Below, one piece after another: positions 10,601 to 19,840 of a DNA stretch of 64,000 nt. The notes below the pieces were generated by a model. That model saw only the letters and a list, made by a program, of their open reading frames with translations, did no database searches and was not told the DNA's origin. The DNA lies in assembly GCF_003075435.1 (NCBI RefSeq), contig NZ_QCZJ01000001.1, forward strand, positions 62,001-126,000. The letters run 5' to 3'. The stretch comes from Terrimonas sp. Lineage in GTDB: Bacteria > Bacteroidota > Bacteroidia > Chitinophagales > Chitinophagaceae. The translations under genes were made by a program, and so were the position numbers. Position 1 is the first letter of the stretch. Each line of letters begins with the position of its first letter.

Positions 10601-10630
10601 TATAAAAAGCGAAGTTTAAAAATTTCGCTT
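10601..10630 (-). terminator. Terminator of the sulfur assimilation operon
   Basis: AAGCGAA (10607-10613) and TTCGCTT (10624-10630) form a stem. On the minus strand it is followed by TTTTTATA. It lies 18 bp after the stop of the last gene of the cys operon. Confidence 0.65.
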
Positions 10631-10647
10631 AGGAAATACAAAGCATC

Positions 10648-12159
10648 TCAAAACACTCCCACCGCTTTCAACAAAATTCTTAAACTCCATATTACCACCA
10701 TCACTCCTACAGCTATAAACATCGTCTTCATGGGGAGTTTACCTACAAGACGAGCTGCAATAGGTGCACCAATCAAGCCGCCTATAATAAGGCCGAGAAT
10801 AACCTGCCAGTGGCTTACACCAATCATAGCAAAAAAAGTAAGTGCACTGGCGAGTGTAACAAAAAATTCGGTTATGCTTACAGAACCTATTACAAACCGC
10901 GGGCTGCGTCCTTTTGAAATAAGCGTGCTGGTAACCAATGGTCCCCAACCACCACCCCCAAAAGAATCTAAAAAGCCGCCGGCGCCTGCAAGCCAGCCAA
11001 CTCTTTTTACCTTCTGCGGCTTTTTTTGTCCTTTACGAAATGCGATAATCAATATGCGTATACCCAACAGCATAGTATAGCTGGCAATCAGGGGACGAAT
11101 ATAATTTGCATATTGATCGCCAAACCGTGAAAGCAGGTAAGCACCAACAACGGCTCCAATAATTCCCGGTATCAATAATGCTTTGAATAGCTTTTTATTT
11201 ACGTTACCAAACTTATAATGGCTATAACCAGAAGCACCACTCGAAAACATTTCGGCAGTATGTATGCTGCCGCTGATAGCAGAAAGATTAACACCAAGCG
11301 ACATTAATACTGTTGTTGATACCACGCCATATCCCATCCCTAATGCACCATCTACTAATTGCGCAAAAAAACCAGCTAATATTAACCAATAAAACTTACT
11401 ATCTAAACCTGAAATACCTGTTTTAATATTATCAACAAGACTGTTGAGTGGCAGATATGACAAAATAAAATATCCAACAAACATGAAGAAAAAAGCAAAC
11501 AAACACCAGGTCGCTATACGTCGCCAATGCCTTTCTCCTTTATTTTTTTCTTCAACGTTTTCCTGCAACGAAAGTGATTTGGTAATATGATTTAACTCCT
11601 GAACCTTCTTTGCGAAGTTGCCGTTCATTTTTTTTCGTATCGCTTCCATATTATCCAGCACTTCATCTAATTCGTCTGGTAATACTTCATTCAATGTTTC
11701 TTTTATTCTTTTGGCAATGGTTGGCGATTTGCCATTGGTAGAAACCGCTACTTTAAGATTACCTTTCTTTACAATAGAACCTAAATAGAAGTCGCACAGC
11801 TCAGGGGTATCAGCCACATTTACCAGTAATCCTCGTTTTTGCGCATCTGCTTTAATTTGCGCACCTAATGATTTCTCATTCACAGCAACAATAACAATAT
11901 CTATATTATCCAGGTGCTTTGCAGCATAAGCTTCTTCCACTACTATAATGTTATCATGGCGCTCTGCTATAGCACGAACAACATTATTTACCTGCAACGC
12001 CACAATTTTTATTCGTGTAGCAGGAGAATTCGTCAACACCGCAGTCAACTTTTCTGCGCCAACATTGCCACCTCCGATAATCAACAACCTTAATTGCTCC
12101 AGTTTTAAAAAAACCGGGAAGAGTTGATTTGTTTCTTTTATGATTGTTGTTTCTGCCAT
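10648..12159 (-). CDS. Siroheme synthase-like dehydrogenase fused to TauE/SafE (TSUP) transporter
   Basis: A 503-residue two-domain protein. Residues 1 to ~200 match the N-terminal part of CysG/Met8: a Rossmann NAD-binding site (LLIIGGGNVGAEK, residues 25-37) and the segment STNGKSPTIAKRIKE. This module oxidises precorrin-2 and may insert iron to make siroheme. After a linker, hydrophobic helices begin at about residue 212. Residues ~250-503 form a TauE/SafE-type permease with two similar halves (QLVDGALGMGYGVVSTTVL; GAGGFLDSFGGGGWGPLVTS). TSUP proteins move sulfite, sulfonates or sulfate. It is the last gene of the cys operon, and cobA in the same operon supplies the preceding methylation step. 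Which way it transports, and whether the ferrochelatase step is present, are unknown. Confidence 0.85.
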   Translation of the reverse strand: MAETTIIKETNQLFPVFLKLEQLRLLIIGGGNVGAEKLTAVLTNSPATRIKIVALQVNNVVRAIAERHDNIIVVEEAYAAKHLDNIDIVIVAVNEKSLGAQIKADAQKRGLLVNVADTPELCDFYLGSIVKKGNLKVAVSTNGKSPTIAKRIKETLNEVLPDELDEVLDNMEAIRKKMNGNFAKKVQELNHITKSLSLQENVEEKNKGERHWRRIATWCLFAFFFMFVGYFILSYLPLNSLVDNIKTGISGLDSKFYWLILAGFFAQLVDGALGMGYGVVSTTVLMSLGVNLSAISGSIHTAEMFSSGASGYSHYKFGNVNKKLFKALLIPGIIGAVVGAYLLSRFGDQYANYIRPLIASYTMLLGIRILIIAFRKGQKKPQKVKRVGWLAGAGGFLDSFGGGGWGPLVTSTLISKGRSPRFVIGSVSITEFFVTLASALTFFAMIGVSHWQVILGLIIGGLIGAPIAARLVGKLPMKTMFIAVGVMVVIWSLRILLKAVGVF

Positions 12160-12236
12160 GTTGCTTTTAGCTATTAGCTTTCGTTTATCAGTTTAATCAG
12201 GCTCACTGTTTTCACATTTTCCAATTTTCCAATTAA

Positions 12237-13907
12237 TTATTTCACCAATCCTGCCCTCATTACAAAATCGCCAAAAGTTTCTTTTGTCTGGCGATCTTTA
12301 CTATATACGTTTAATAAGCTGTCTAGTTCTGTAAGTATTCCGCTTTCGTCTAAGCTTTCTTTATAAAGTCTATTCAGCCTTGTCCCTTCTCTATCTCCCC
12401 CTATCTGCAGGTTATACCGGCCGTAAGATGTGCCGATAAAAGCTATTTCAGCAGCATAAGGTCTTGCACAACCATTGGGGCAACCTGTCATACGGACGCT
12501 GATATTGTCATCATCCAATCCGTACTTGTGCATAAGGGGTTCCATTTTACCAAGCAATGTTGGTAAATAACGCTGAGCCTCTGCAAGTGCCAACGGACAT
12601 GTATTGTATGCTACACAAGCAATAGATTCTTTACGCAATGGCGTTGCCAGCTCTGTTTCTTTAATAATACCATACTTATCAAGGATGGCATGTATTTCTG
12701 CTTTATCCTTTTCGCTTACATCTGCAATAATCAGGTTCTGGTTACAGGTAAACCTGAAATTAGTTTTGCGCAATAAAGCTATTTCGAGAAATGCTGTTTT
12801 TAATGGTAAGGTCTCATCATCGTGTACACGACCATTTTCAATAAACGCTGTATAGTACCATTTACCCTCATGATTTTTATGCCAGCCATAAAAATCTGTA
12901 CGTCCTGTAAATTTATAAGGGCGCTCAGGTTCCAATGTAAATCCGCAACGTTTTTCAAGCTCTGCTTTAAACGCTTCAACCCCCATATTATCGAGCGTAT
13001 ATTTAAGGCGCGATAATTTTCTATCGCTGCGGTTGCCATAATCACGTTGCACGGTTATCATTTCGTATACTGCCTTAAATACCTTTTCGCCTGCAGGCAC
13101 AAAACCGAGTACAGTTGCCAGCCTTGGGTAAGTTGCCGCATTACCGTGCGTGGCACCCATGCCTCCACCAGCAGCAATATTAAAACCAGCCAGCTTTCCG
13201 TTTTCTTCAATGGCTATCAACCCGCAATCATTGGCAAAAACATCTACATCATTGGTAGGAGGTATAGCTATTCCTATTTTAAATTTACGGGGCAGGTATC
13301 TATCCTGGTATAATGGATCTGCCTCTTCTGTTTTATCAGCAAGTGGCTTTTCATCTAACCATACTTCATAATAAGCTTTTGTTTTAGGCTTTGCCAATTG
13401 ACTAAGCTTATCAGAATATGCAAATATTTCTTCGTGCAGCGAAGAAAATTTTGGATGCGCTGCACATATTACATTTCTGTTTACATCTCCACAGGCTGAA
13501 ATGGAATCTAATTTAGCTGTATTGAATGCCTGTATGGTTGGCTTTGCATGCGATTTAAGAATACCGTGCAATTGTACCGTTTGGCGTGTAGTAATTTTAA
13601 TAACTCCTGTTGAGTGAGCCCCGGTAATATGATGCAATGCTTCCCACTGTTCGGCTGTAATAAAACCACCCGGTATGCGAAGTCTGATCATAAACGAATA
13701 CAGCCATTCCAATTTTTTAGCGCTTCTCTCTTCTCTTCTGTCACGATCATCCTGCTGGTACATTCCATGAAATTTTACCAATGCACGATCATCTTCGCGG
13801 ATAGCACCGGTTATTTCATCTTTTAAACTTTCTTTTAAAGTGCCCCTCAGCCCGTCGCTTTTCATTTTAATATGCTCCGTAGATGAAAGGTTGTTTTTTT
13901 CAGACAT
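12237..13907 (-). CDS. cysI: Sulfite reductase hemoprotein (beta) subunit
   Basis: A 556-residue siroheme and [4Fe-4S] protein that reduces sulfite to sulfide with six electrons delivered by CysJ. The cluster cysteines are C431, C437, C476 and C480 (VAYNTCPLA and RMTGCPNGCARP). Their spacing of 6 and 4 residues is that of enterobacterial CysI. The two nitrite/sulfite reductase repeats are present, with siroheme-contacting RTRQ-like basic residues in IKITTRQTVQLHG and CGDVNRNV. Nitrite reductase is the main alternative, but the pairing with cysJ and the whole gene cluster support sulfite. The spacer upstream (13908-14024) is filled with simple repeated words rather than a promoter. Confidence 0.95.
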   Translation of the reverse strand: MSEKNNLSSTEHIKMKSDGLRGTLKESLKDEITGAIREDDRALVKFHGMYQQDDRDRREERSAKKLEWLYSFMIRLRIPGGFITAEQWEALHHITGAHSTGVIKITTRQTVQLHGILKSHAKPTIQAFNTAKLDSISACGDVNRNVICAAHPKFSSLHEEIFAYSDKLSQLAKPKTKAYYEVWLDEKPLADKTEEADPLYQDRYLPRKFKIGIAIPPTNDVDVFANDCGLIAIEENGKLAGFNIAAGGGMGATHGNAATYPRLATVLGFVPAGEKVFKAVYEMITVQRDYGNRSDRKLSRLKYTLDNMGVEAFKAELEKRCGFTLEPERPYKFTGRTDFYGWHKNHEGKWYYTAFIENGRVHDDETLPLKTAFLEIALLRKTNFRFTCNQNLIIADVSEKDKAEIHAILDKYGIIKETELATPLRKESIACVAYNTCPLALAEAQRYLPTLLGKMEPLMHKYGLDDDNISVRMTGCPNGCARPYAAEIAFIGTSYGRYNLQIGGDREGTRLNRLYKESLDESGILTELDSLLNVYSKDRQTKETFGDFVMRAGLVK

Positions 13908-14024
13908 ACGTTATTTGAAATTGGATATTTGAAATTTGTTATTTGATATTTAAAATTTTGCAATCGGCAGTACCCTATGAGCACTAATTGCTGACAGCTG
14001 AAAGCTGATTGCTGACTCCTTTCC

Positions 14025-15740
14025 TTAATACACATCCAGTAAATATCTTCCTTCTTCTTTCATCTTATCAAAATAGGCAATGGCTTCGCCTATTGACTTT
14101 CCGCTATAGCGTTCTATGATCTGCAATAATGTATTTTCAACATCAGTGCTCATAGGAGCTTTAGCGCCACAGATATAAATATATGCGCCATTGTCAATCC
14201 ATTGCCACAATTCATCTGCCTGTTCCAGCATTTTATGCTGCACATATATTTTTGATTTCTGGTCTCTCGAAAAAGCAAGATTTACTCTTGTAAGCACACT
14301 TGTATCAACCCAGTTCTGTATTTCGGTTTGATACAAGAAGTCTGTGGTGAATTTCTGATCTCCAAAAAATAACCAGTTACGGCCAGAAGCGCCAACAGCA
14401 TCTCTTTGTGCTATGAAAGAACGGAAGGGAGCTATACCTGTTCCTGGTCCGATCATGATCACATCCTTATCTGCAGCCGGTAATTTAAACTGGTTGTTTT
14501 TGTGAACATAAAAATCAATATTTGAGTCAACATCAAGATGCGTAAGAAAATCAGAACAGAACCCGTATTTTTCTTCACCGTTGATGATGAATTTATCTCT
14601 TGCTACCGTAATATGCACTTCACCGCTATGCGCTTCAGGAGAAGATGAGATAGAATACAAACGTGGCGCAATAGGTTCCATTACCTGCAATACCTGTTCA
14701 AACTGACCCGCGTCTTTTACAGGATAAATCCTTAACAGGTCAAGCAGGTCAATTCTTGTATCAGGAATTTCCTGTTGTATTACCGACGCATATTGCTTTA
14801 CCACTCTTTCAGGTAAATGAATAATATTTATTTTTCTTGTCAGCGCTTCAGCTATGGTATATCTTTCTTTCCTGAACTCTATTACAGTATCAGCATCAGC
14901 ACCGGTAAGTGCAATGATCGTATCAACTGTTTCTTTTTTATTATGCGGAATAAGCCCGATAGAATCGCCTGGCTCATAATGCACTTCATCTTCTACCCCT
15001 ATTTCTATATGATGCGTTTGTTTACCTGATCCCCTGTCGTTAAGGTTCAGATTGGTAATGATGGTACCGGTATAATTCTTTTTACCCTTAGGCTTTGCGA
15101 CAGCAGATGAAGTTGTTACAGTATTCCCCCCCTGGTCGCTCAGCACCTTCATTACATTGGCAAACCATGCCGCGGCATCTGTAGCATAATCGGTATCGCA
15201 TTTCTGTAAAGGTGCCACACGTTTAGCGCCTAATTTAGCCAATTGTGTATCCACATCTTCACCTGCCTTACAAAAAAGCGGGTACGATGTATCACCAAGC
15301 GCCAGCACGCTGAACTTCATTTTATCGAGCGCTATATTCTGCTGGTGAATATGATCGTAGAATTTTTTCGCGGTGGCCGGTGGTTCGCCATCCCCCTGTG
15401 TGCTGATCACTAAAAAAGTATATTCTTCTTTAGCCAGGTCATTTACGCGGTATTGATCAAGCGAAGTAAGCTTAACATTTACGCCCTGCTTTTTTGCCTG
15501 CGCGGCAAATTCGGTAGCAACTTTTTTGGAGTTACCTGTTTCCGTTCCAAACAGGATAGATATTTTATTCACTTTTGGTGCAGCAGGTTGTGCAACAGCA
15601 GTTACACCGGCGCCGGCAGCACCAACGCCATTTTCAGCGGAAACCAGTCCAGCCAAAAATCCGTTCATCCAAATCAGTTCCTCGCGGGATGACTGCGTTA
15701 CCAGTTCCTGGAAAGCTTTTAACTTATGCTCTGCTAACAT
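14025..15740 (-). CDS. cysJ: Sulfite reductase flavoprotein (alpha) subunit
   Basis: A 571-residue diflavin reductase that passes electrons from NADPH via FAD and FMN to CysI. In order there is an N-terminal flavodoxin domain (ILFGTETGNSKKVATEF, ~62-78; STQGDGEPP, ~113-121), a linker, an FAD domain (PRLYSISSSPE, ~365-375) and an NADPH domain (MIGPGTGIAPFRSF, ~430-443; YICGAKAPM, ~525). The terminus ends in RYLLDVY, whose final aromatic residue is typical for stacking on FAD. The start codon overlaps the end of cobA by 17 bp, implying translational coupling. The first ~55 residues form a helical extension ending in an Ala/Pro-rich stretch. Confidence 0.95.
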   Translation of the reverse strand: MLAEHKLKAFQELVTQSSREELIWMNGFLAGLVSAENGVGAAGAGVTAVAQPAAPKVNKISILFGTETGNSKKVATEFAAQAKKQGVNVKLTSLDQYRVNDLAKEEYTFLVISTQGDGEPPATAKKFYDHIHQQNIALDKMKFSVLALGDTSYPLFCKAGEDVDTQLAKLGAKRVAPLQKCDTDYATDAAAWFANVMKVLSDQGGNTVTTSSAVAKPKGKKNYTGTIITNLNLNDRGSGKQTHHIEIGVEDEVHYEPGDSIGLIPHNKKETVDTIIALTGADADTVIEFRKERYTIAEALTRKINIIHLPERVVKQYASVIQQEIPDTRIDLLDLLRIYPVKDAGQFEQVLQVMEPIAPRLYSISSSPEAHSGEVHITVARDKFIINGEEKYGFCSDFLTHLDVDSNIDFYVHKNNQFKLPAADKDVIMIGPGTGIAPFRSFIAQRDAVGASGRNWLFFGDQKFTTDFLYQTEIQNWVDTSVLTRVNLAFSRDQKSKIYVQHKMLEQADELWQWIDNGAYIYICGAKAPMSTDVENTLLQIIERYSGKSIGEAIAYFDKMKEEGRYLLDVY

Positions 15741-16572
15741 GGGCCTTCTTATTGTTGTTTGAATTGTTCTGAATAGTAGCTACAGGTTTAAAATAATGCT
15801 TCCTTTCTTCACTGTTCTTGAGCCATGCAAACTCATGATGCAAGGCTGCTACCCTGCCAACCACTACCAATGACGGAGAAAGAAAATGTATATCCTGTAT
15901 TTTTTCAAAGTCGTAAATATTCACTGCATGCACCTGCTGTAATGGCGTGGTTGCCTGCTCAATCACAGCTATAAAAGTATCGTTACTAACACCGTTGCGT
16001 ATTAATTTAGTTACTATACCTTCCACTGTTTCGGCAGACATGTAAAATACCAGCGTATCTTTTGTGGAAGCCAGCTCCTTCCAGTAATCATCCGGCACAA
16101 TATCACTTTTATAATAGGTCATCAACCTTACCGCTGTTGAATAACCACGGGCTGTTAATGGCATGCCTGCATAAGCCGCAGCGCCAAGCGCCGAAGTAAC
16201 GCCGGGCACTATTTCGTAAGCAATATTGCTTTCTTTCAACACTTGCAGTTCGTCCAGTATATTGGAGAACACAGAAACATCTCCGCCTTTTAACCGTACC
16301 ACCAGCTTACCGGCGAGGGCATGCGTGCACATTAATGCGTTAATGATTTCCTGGGGAGTTGAATTCCCCTTACGGCATTGTTTGCCCACGTATATGATTT
16401 CCGCAGATGGATTTACATACGATGTGAGAATATCGTTGCTCACCAGCCTGTCTGTTAATACCACATCAGCCTGCTGCAGCCAGCGTGTAGCCTTCACTGT
16501 TATAAGATCAGGATCACCCGGACCGGCAGCTGCCAGTATCACTTTTCCCTGTATGTTAGTTGGTATTGCCAT
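15724..16572 (-). CDS. cobA: Uroporphyrinogen-III C-methyltransferase
   Basis: A 282-residue SAM-dependent methyltransferase that makes precorrin-2 from uroporphyrinogen III, the first committed step to siroheme. Family motifs are GKVILAAAGPGDPDLITVKA near residues 9-28, the LVSNDIL and GKQCRKGNSTPQEIINALM region, VVRLKGGDVSVFSN (~92-105), IVPGVTSALGAAAYAGMPLT (~122-141) and the later TLVFYMSAETVEGI. It lacks a CysG N-terminal half; that activity is encoded separately by the fused gene at 10648-12159. It overlaps cysJ and lies 20 bp after cysE, well inside the operon. Its product serves CysI directly. Confidence 0.93.
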   Translation of the reverse strand: MAIPTNIQGKVILAAAGPGDPDLITVKATRWLQQADVVLTDRLVSNDILTSYVNPSAEIIYVGKQCRKGNSTPQEIINALMCTHALAGKLVVRLKGGDVSVFSNILDELQVLKESNIAYEIVPGVTSALGAAAYAGMPLTARGYSTAVRLMTYYKSDIVPDDYWKELASTKDTLVFYMSAETVEGIVTKLIRNGVSNDTFIAVIEQATTPLQQVHAVNIYDFEKIQDIHFLSPSLVVVGRVAALHHEFAWLKNSEERKHYFKPVATIQNNSNNNKKAHVSRA

Positions 16573-16592
16573 TATATCTTTTAAACAGCATA

Positions 16593-17405
16593 TTATAAAG
16601 CCGCCTTTTTTTCTTTTTGAATGATATCACTTTTGTGTTCAACGCGAACATTGGCTGGCACCGCTTCTGTAATCCATACATTACCGCCAATCACGCTGTT
16701 TTTACCAATGATGGTTTCACCACCCAATATAGTAGCGCCGGAATAAATGATCACATTATCTTCAATAGTCGGATGTCTTTTACCGGTTGCTTTCTCACGT
16801 GAAACACTCAACGCGCCGATGGTAACACCCTGGTATATTTTTACGTTTTTTCCAATTACAGTTGTTTCTCCAATCACAATTCCGGTTCCGTGGTCTATAA
16901 AAAATGATTCACCTATAGTAGCGCCGGGATGAATATCAACACCGGTTTTGCTATGCGCATATTCAGTTAGCAATCTTGGTAAAATACCTATCTCCTGTTT
17001 CCACAACTGGTTAGAGAACCTGTATACTGCTATCGCGAAAAATCCGGGATAAGCAACAATCACTTCTTCTACTGATTCTGCTGCAGGATCAAATTTCAAA
17101 ATGGCTTCTGCGTCTTTCAGTAAAGTATTATAAATGTCAGGAAGATTTTCAAAAAAAACATCTGTGGCTTTTTGTGCAGCCTTACCATCGCGCAATACTT
17201 CATATACCAATGTTGATAAATGACTCTTCAATGATTCAAAAGCTTTTTCCAGCTCATAGGTATTTTGCTGGCGCAATGTAGCCGGCAAAAAAAGCAGTGC
17301 AAATAAATCATCAATAAACAATTTTGCCAGTTCCCTGTCAGGGAAGGCAAGGAAAGTTTTCTTCTTTCGCTCTGCTAACTGTTGTATGAATTTATTTTGT
17401 GCCAA
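16593..17405 (-). CDS. cysE: Serine O-acetyltransferase
   Basis: A 270-residue left-handed beta-helix acetyltransferase that converts serine and acetyl-CoA to O-acetylserine, the acceptor for sulfide. The hexapeptide-repeat region spans about residues 155-250. It contains GVDIHPGATIG, FIDHGTGIVIGETTVIG (His expected in catalysis) and GKRHPTIEDNVIIYSGATILGG. The N-terminal ~150 residues are helical and longer than in minimal bacterial CysE, as in the EpsC/plant-type group. No cysteine synthase (cysK) lies in this window; metY could do that step or cysK may be elsewhere. CysE is often feedback-inhibited by cysteine, which cannot be judged from this sequence. Confidence 0.92.
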   Translation of the reverse strand: MAQNKFIQQLAERKKKTFLAFPDRELAKLFIDDLFALLFLPATLRQQNTYELEKAFESLKSHLSTLVYEVLRDGKAAQKATDVFFENLPDIYNTLLKDAEAILKFDPAAESVEEVIVAYPGFFAIAVYRFSNQLWKQEIGILPRLLTEYAHSKTGVDIHPGATIGESFFIDHGTGIVIGETTVIGKNVKIYQGVTIGALSVSREKATGKRHPTIEDNVIIYSGATILGGETIIGKNSVIGGNVWITEAVPANVRVEHKSDIIQKEKKAAL

Positions 17406-17515
17406 TATTTTGTTTGTGGTTTGAGGTTTACTGTTTCACATTTCAATACTCACATAATCCAGGTTTTTCAACTATAAACTAAAAACAATACACTTTATAC
17501 AATCAGACTTCCAAC

Positions 17516-18760
17516 TCACTGTATCATACACGCCCCCACGGTTACATTACTTGTTTCATCAATTAATACTGCCCCGCCGTTTGCCCTTAATGATTTGTAA
17601 CTATCAAACACAACAGGTTGCGCTGTTTTAATGGTTGCTTTTACTATATCATTTAATCCGACCTGGTCGGGTGAATATTTTCTTTCAAGCGAATTAACAT
17701 CCAGCCTGTATTCAATGTCTTTCACTACGCTTCTTACTCTTGTACTATTGATCTGCAATAAATATTTGTTGCCGGATACCAATGGTTTGCTATCCATCCA
17801 GCACAACAATACTTCAAGCTCCTGCGAAGTTTGAGGCACATCTTTATGTAGCACGATAACATCACCACGGCTGATATCAACATCATCTTCAAGATGTAAT
17901 ACAACAGCCTGCGGTGCAAAAGCTTCTTCTGCTTCTTTACCGCCATCTGTTTCAATTTTCTGAATGGTTGACGTTAAACCTGACGGTAAAACTGTTACCT
18001 TGTCTCCCTTTTTATAAATACCGCTGATGATCTTACCCGCGTATCCACGGTAATCATGCAACGCTTCTGTTTGAGGACGAATTACATATTGTACAGGGAA
18101 CCTGGCATGTGCAAGATCAATCGCCTTTTCAACCTCTACATCTTCCAGCAGCTGTAATAATGAAGATCCTTCGTACCAGGAAAACACTTCAGACTTTTCA
18201 ACAATATTATCGCCATTTAAAGCGCTGATAGGAATATAGGTAACATCTTCAAGACCTAATGCTTTTGCCAGGTCGGCATATTCAATCACTATATTATTAT
18301 ACACATCCTGTGAATAATCAACCAGGTCCATTTTGTTTACAGCAACAATCACCTGCGGCATATTCAGCAGGGAAGCAATGATAGAATGCCTGCGTGTTTG
18401 TTCCACCACGCCGTTACGCGCATCAATCAATATGATAATAAGATCAGAGTTTGAAGCGCCGGTAACCATGTTGCGTGTATACTGTATATGCCCCGGTGCA
18501 TCGGCAATAATAAACTTGCGTTTAGGTGTAGTAAAATATTTATATGCTACATCTATAGTAATACCCTGCTCTCTTTCAGCACGCAAACCATCTGTAAGCA
18601 ATGCCAGATCAATCTCGCCGTCTTCACGGTTCCTGGTTTGCTTTTCAATCGCCTCCAGCTGGTCTATCATTATACTTTTACTATCGTATAATAAACGGCC
18701 AATAAGTGTACTCTTGCCATCATCAACACTGCCTGCGGTTATAAATCTTAATATGTCCAT
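17516..18760 (-). CDS. cysN: Sulfate adenylyltransferase subunit 1 (GTPase)
   Basis: A 414-residue EF-Tu-like GTPase that couples GTP hydrolysis to APS formation by CysD. The G motifs are visible: GSVDDGKSTLIGRLLYDSK (~10-28), DAPGHIQYTRNM (~92-103), NKMDLV (~147-152) and an ISAL segment (~205). Two beta-barrel domains follow. It ends without a CysC (APS kinase) fusion, and no separate cysC is present in the window. This agrees with the downstream enzyme being an APS reductase. Upstream it is separated from cysD by 106 bp containing a strong hairpin at 18807-18854. Confidence 0.95.
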   Translation of the reverse strand: MDILRFITAGSVDDGKSTLIGRLLYDSKSIMIDQLEAIEKQTRNREDGEIDLALLTDGLRAEREQGITIDVAYKYFTTPKRKFIIADAPGHIQYTRNMVTGASNSDLIIILIDARNGVVEQTRRHSIIASLLNMPQVIVAVNKMDLVDYSQDVYNNIVIEYADLAKALGLEDVTYIPISALNGDNIVEKSEVFSWYEGSSLLQLLEDVEVEKAIDLAHARFPVQYVIRPQTEALHDYRGYAGKIISGIYKKGDKVTVLPSGLTSTIQKIETDGGKEAEEAFAPQAVVLHLEDDVDISRGDVIVLHKDVPQTSQELEVLLCWMDSKPLVSGNKYLLQINSTRVRSVVKDIEYRLDVNSLERKYSPDQVGLNDIVKATIKTAQPVVFDSYKSLRANGGAVLIDETSNVTVGACMIQ

Positions 18761-18806
18761 TGAATAGTTGGTGGTTTAATGTTTGTTGTTTGGCTGTCAG
18801 ATGTCA

Positions 18807-18854
18807 GCGATCAGCTATCAGGTGTCAGCTGGCTGACCGCTGAAAGCTGATCGC
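18807..18854. repeat. Hairpin-forming intergenic repeat, cysD-cysN spacer
   Basis: Two 23-base arms (18807-18829 and 18832-18854) match at 20 of 23 positions when one is reversed and complemented, leaving a 2-base loop. They are built from the words GATCAGCT and TCAGC. The same words recur near 13990, 20620-20680, 31235 and 59757. Confidence 0.75.
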
Positions 18855-18866
18855 CGATACCTATAT

Positions 18867-19775
18867 TTAGAAATACCCATTCTTCTTCCTGTCCTCCATT
18901 GCTGCTTCAGATACTTTATCATCAATTCTTGTTTCGCCGCGTTCGCTTGTTTTGGTAGCAATGATCTCGCTGATGATATCATCAATAGTAGAGGCATCAG
19001 AAGCAACAGCGGCAGTACAGGTCATGTCGCCCACTGTGCGGTAACGCACTTTTTTATTAATGATAATATCTGTTTCATCAATGCGGATGAATTCAGAAAT
19101 CGCTACAAACTGACCTTCATATTCCAGCACCTGTCTTTCATGAGCGAAGTATATGGAAGGCAGTTCAATCTTTTCGCGGCGTATATAGTTCCATACATCA
19201 AGCTCTGTCCAGTTGCTGATAGGGAACACACGCACATTCTCTCCCTTGTTTATCTTACCATTATAAGTATTCCATAATTCAGGGCGTTGTTTTTTAGGAT
19301 CCCACTGGCCGAACTCATCTCTCACAGAAAATATTCTTTCTTTCGCCCTGGCCTTTTCTTCATCTCTTCTTGCGCCACCGATGCATGCATCAAAACCAAA
19401 CTCTTCAATAGTATCAAGCAGCGTATATGTCTGCAGTTGGTTACGGCTTGCAAATTTTCCTTTTTGCTCAGTGAGTTTTTTTGCCTTGATGGTATCTTCC
19501 ACTTTTCTTACCACCAGTTTCTCTCCAATTTTTTCAGCAAGCTGATCCCTGAAATCGAGTGCTTCCGGGAAATTGTGTCCCGTATCAATATGCACTAATG
19601 GAAAGGGGAATTTACCGGGGCGAAAAGCCTTCAATGCAAGATGCACCAATACTATAGAATCCTTTCCGCCGCTGAATAACAATGCAGGTTTCTCAAACTG
19701 CCCGGCTACTTCACGAAAAATATGAATCGCTTCCGACTCCAGCTCGTCTAAATAATCAAGATGATGTACGCTCAT
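18867..19775 (-). CDS. cysD: Sulfate adenylyltransferase subunit 2
   Basis: A 302-residue ATP sulfurylase catalytic subunit of the PP-loop superfamily. It makes adenylyl sulfate from ATP and sulfate together with CysN. The PP-loop is LLFSGGKDSIVLVHLA at about residues 32-47. The segments LVHIDTGHNFPEALDFRD (~59-76), DACIGGARRDEEKARAKERI and FPISNWTELDVWNYIRRE are typical, and the end RKKNGYF is conserved in the family. Length is normal. It is the second gene of the operon, after cysH and a 66-bp spacer with a 13-bp perfect hairpin. Confidence 0.96.
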   Translation of the reverse strand: MSVHHLDYLDELESEAIHIFREVAGQFEKPALLFSGGKDSIVLVHLALKAFRPGKFPFPLVHIDTGHNFPEALDFRDQLAEKIGEKLVVRKVEDTIKAKKLTEQKGKFASRNQLQTYTLLDTIEEFGFDACIGGARRDEEKARAKERIFSVRDEFGQWDPKKQRPELWNTYNGKINKGENVRVFPISNWTELDVWNYIRREKIELPSIYFAHERQVLEYEGQFVAISEFIRIDETDIIINKKVRYRTVGDMTCTAAVASDASTIDDIISEIIATKTSERGETRIDDKVSEAAMEDRKKNGYF

Positions 19776-19791
19776 GTATTAAATAATTTGA

Positions 19792-19825
19792 AGTTTGTGG
19801 TTTATGGTTTCGTAAACCACAAACT
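19792..19825. repeat. Perfect hairpin in the cysH-cysD spacer
   Basis: AGTTTGTGGTTTA (19792-19804) and TAAACCACAAACT (19813-19825) form a 13-bp perfect stem with an 8-base loop. The GTTTATGG/ATAAAC wording is shared with the hairpin at 22770-22819. No U-tract follows on the minus strand, so it is not a standard terminator; mRNA stability or processing is possible. Confidence 0.75.
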
Positions 19826-19840
19826 ATAAACTGTAAACAA

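Noticed and set aside
10592-11080. A 162-codon plus-strand frame opposite the TauE fusion gene
   Set aside because: It lies antisense to a clear gene, has a low-complexity composition rich in Pro/Thr/Ile, and looks like a shadow of the other strand.
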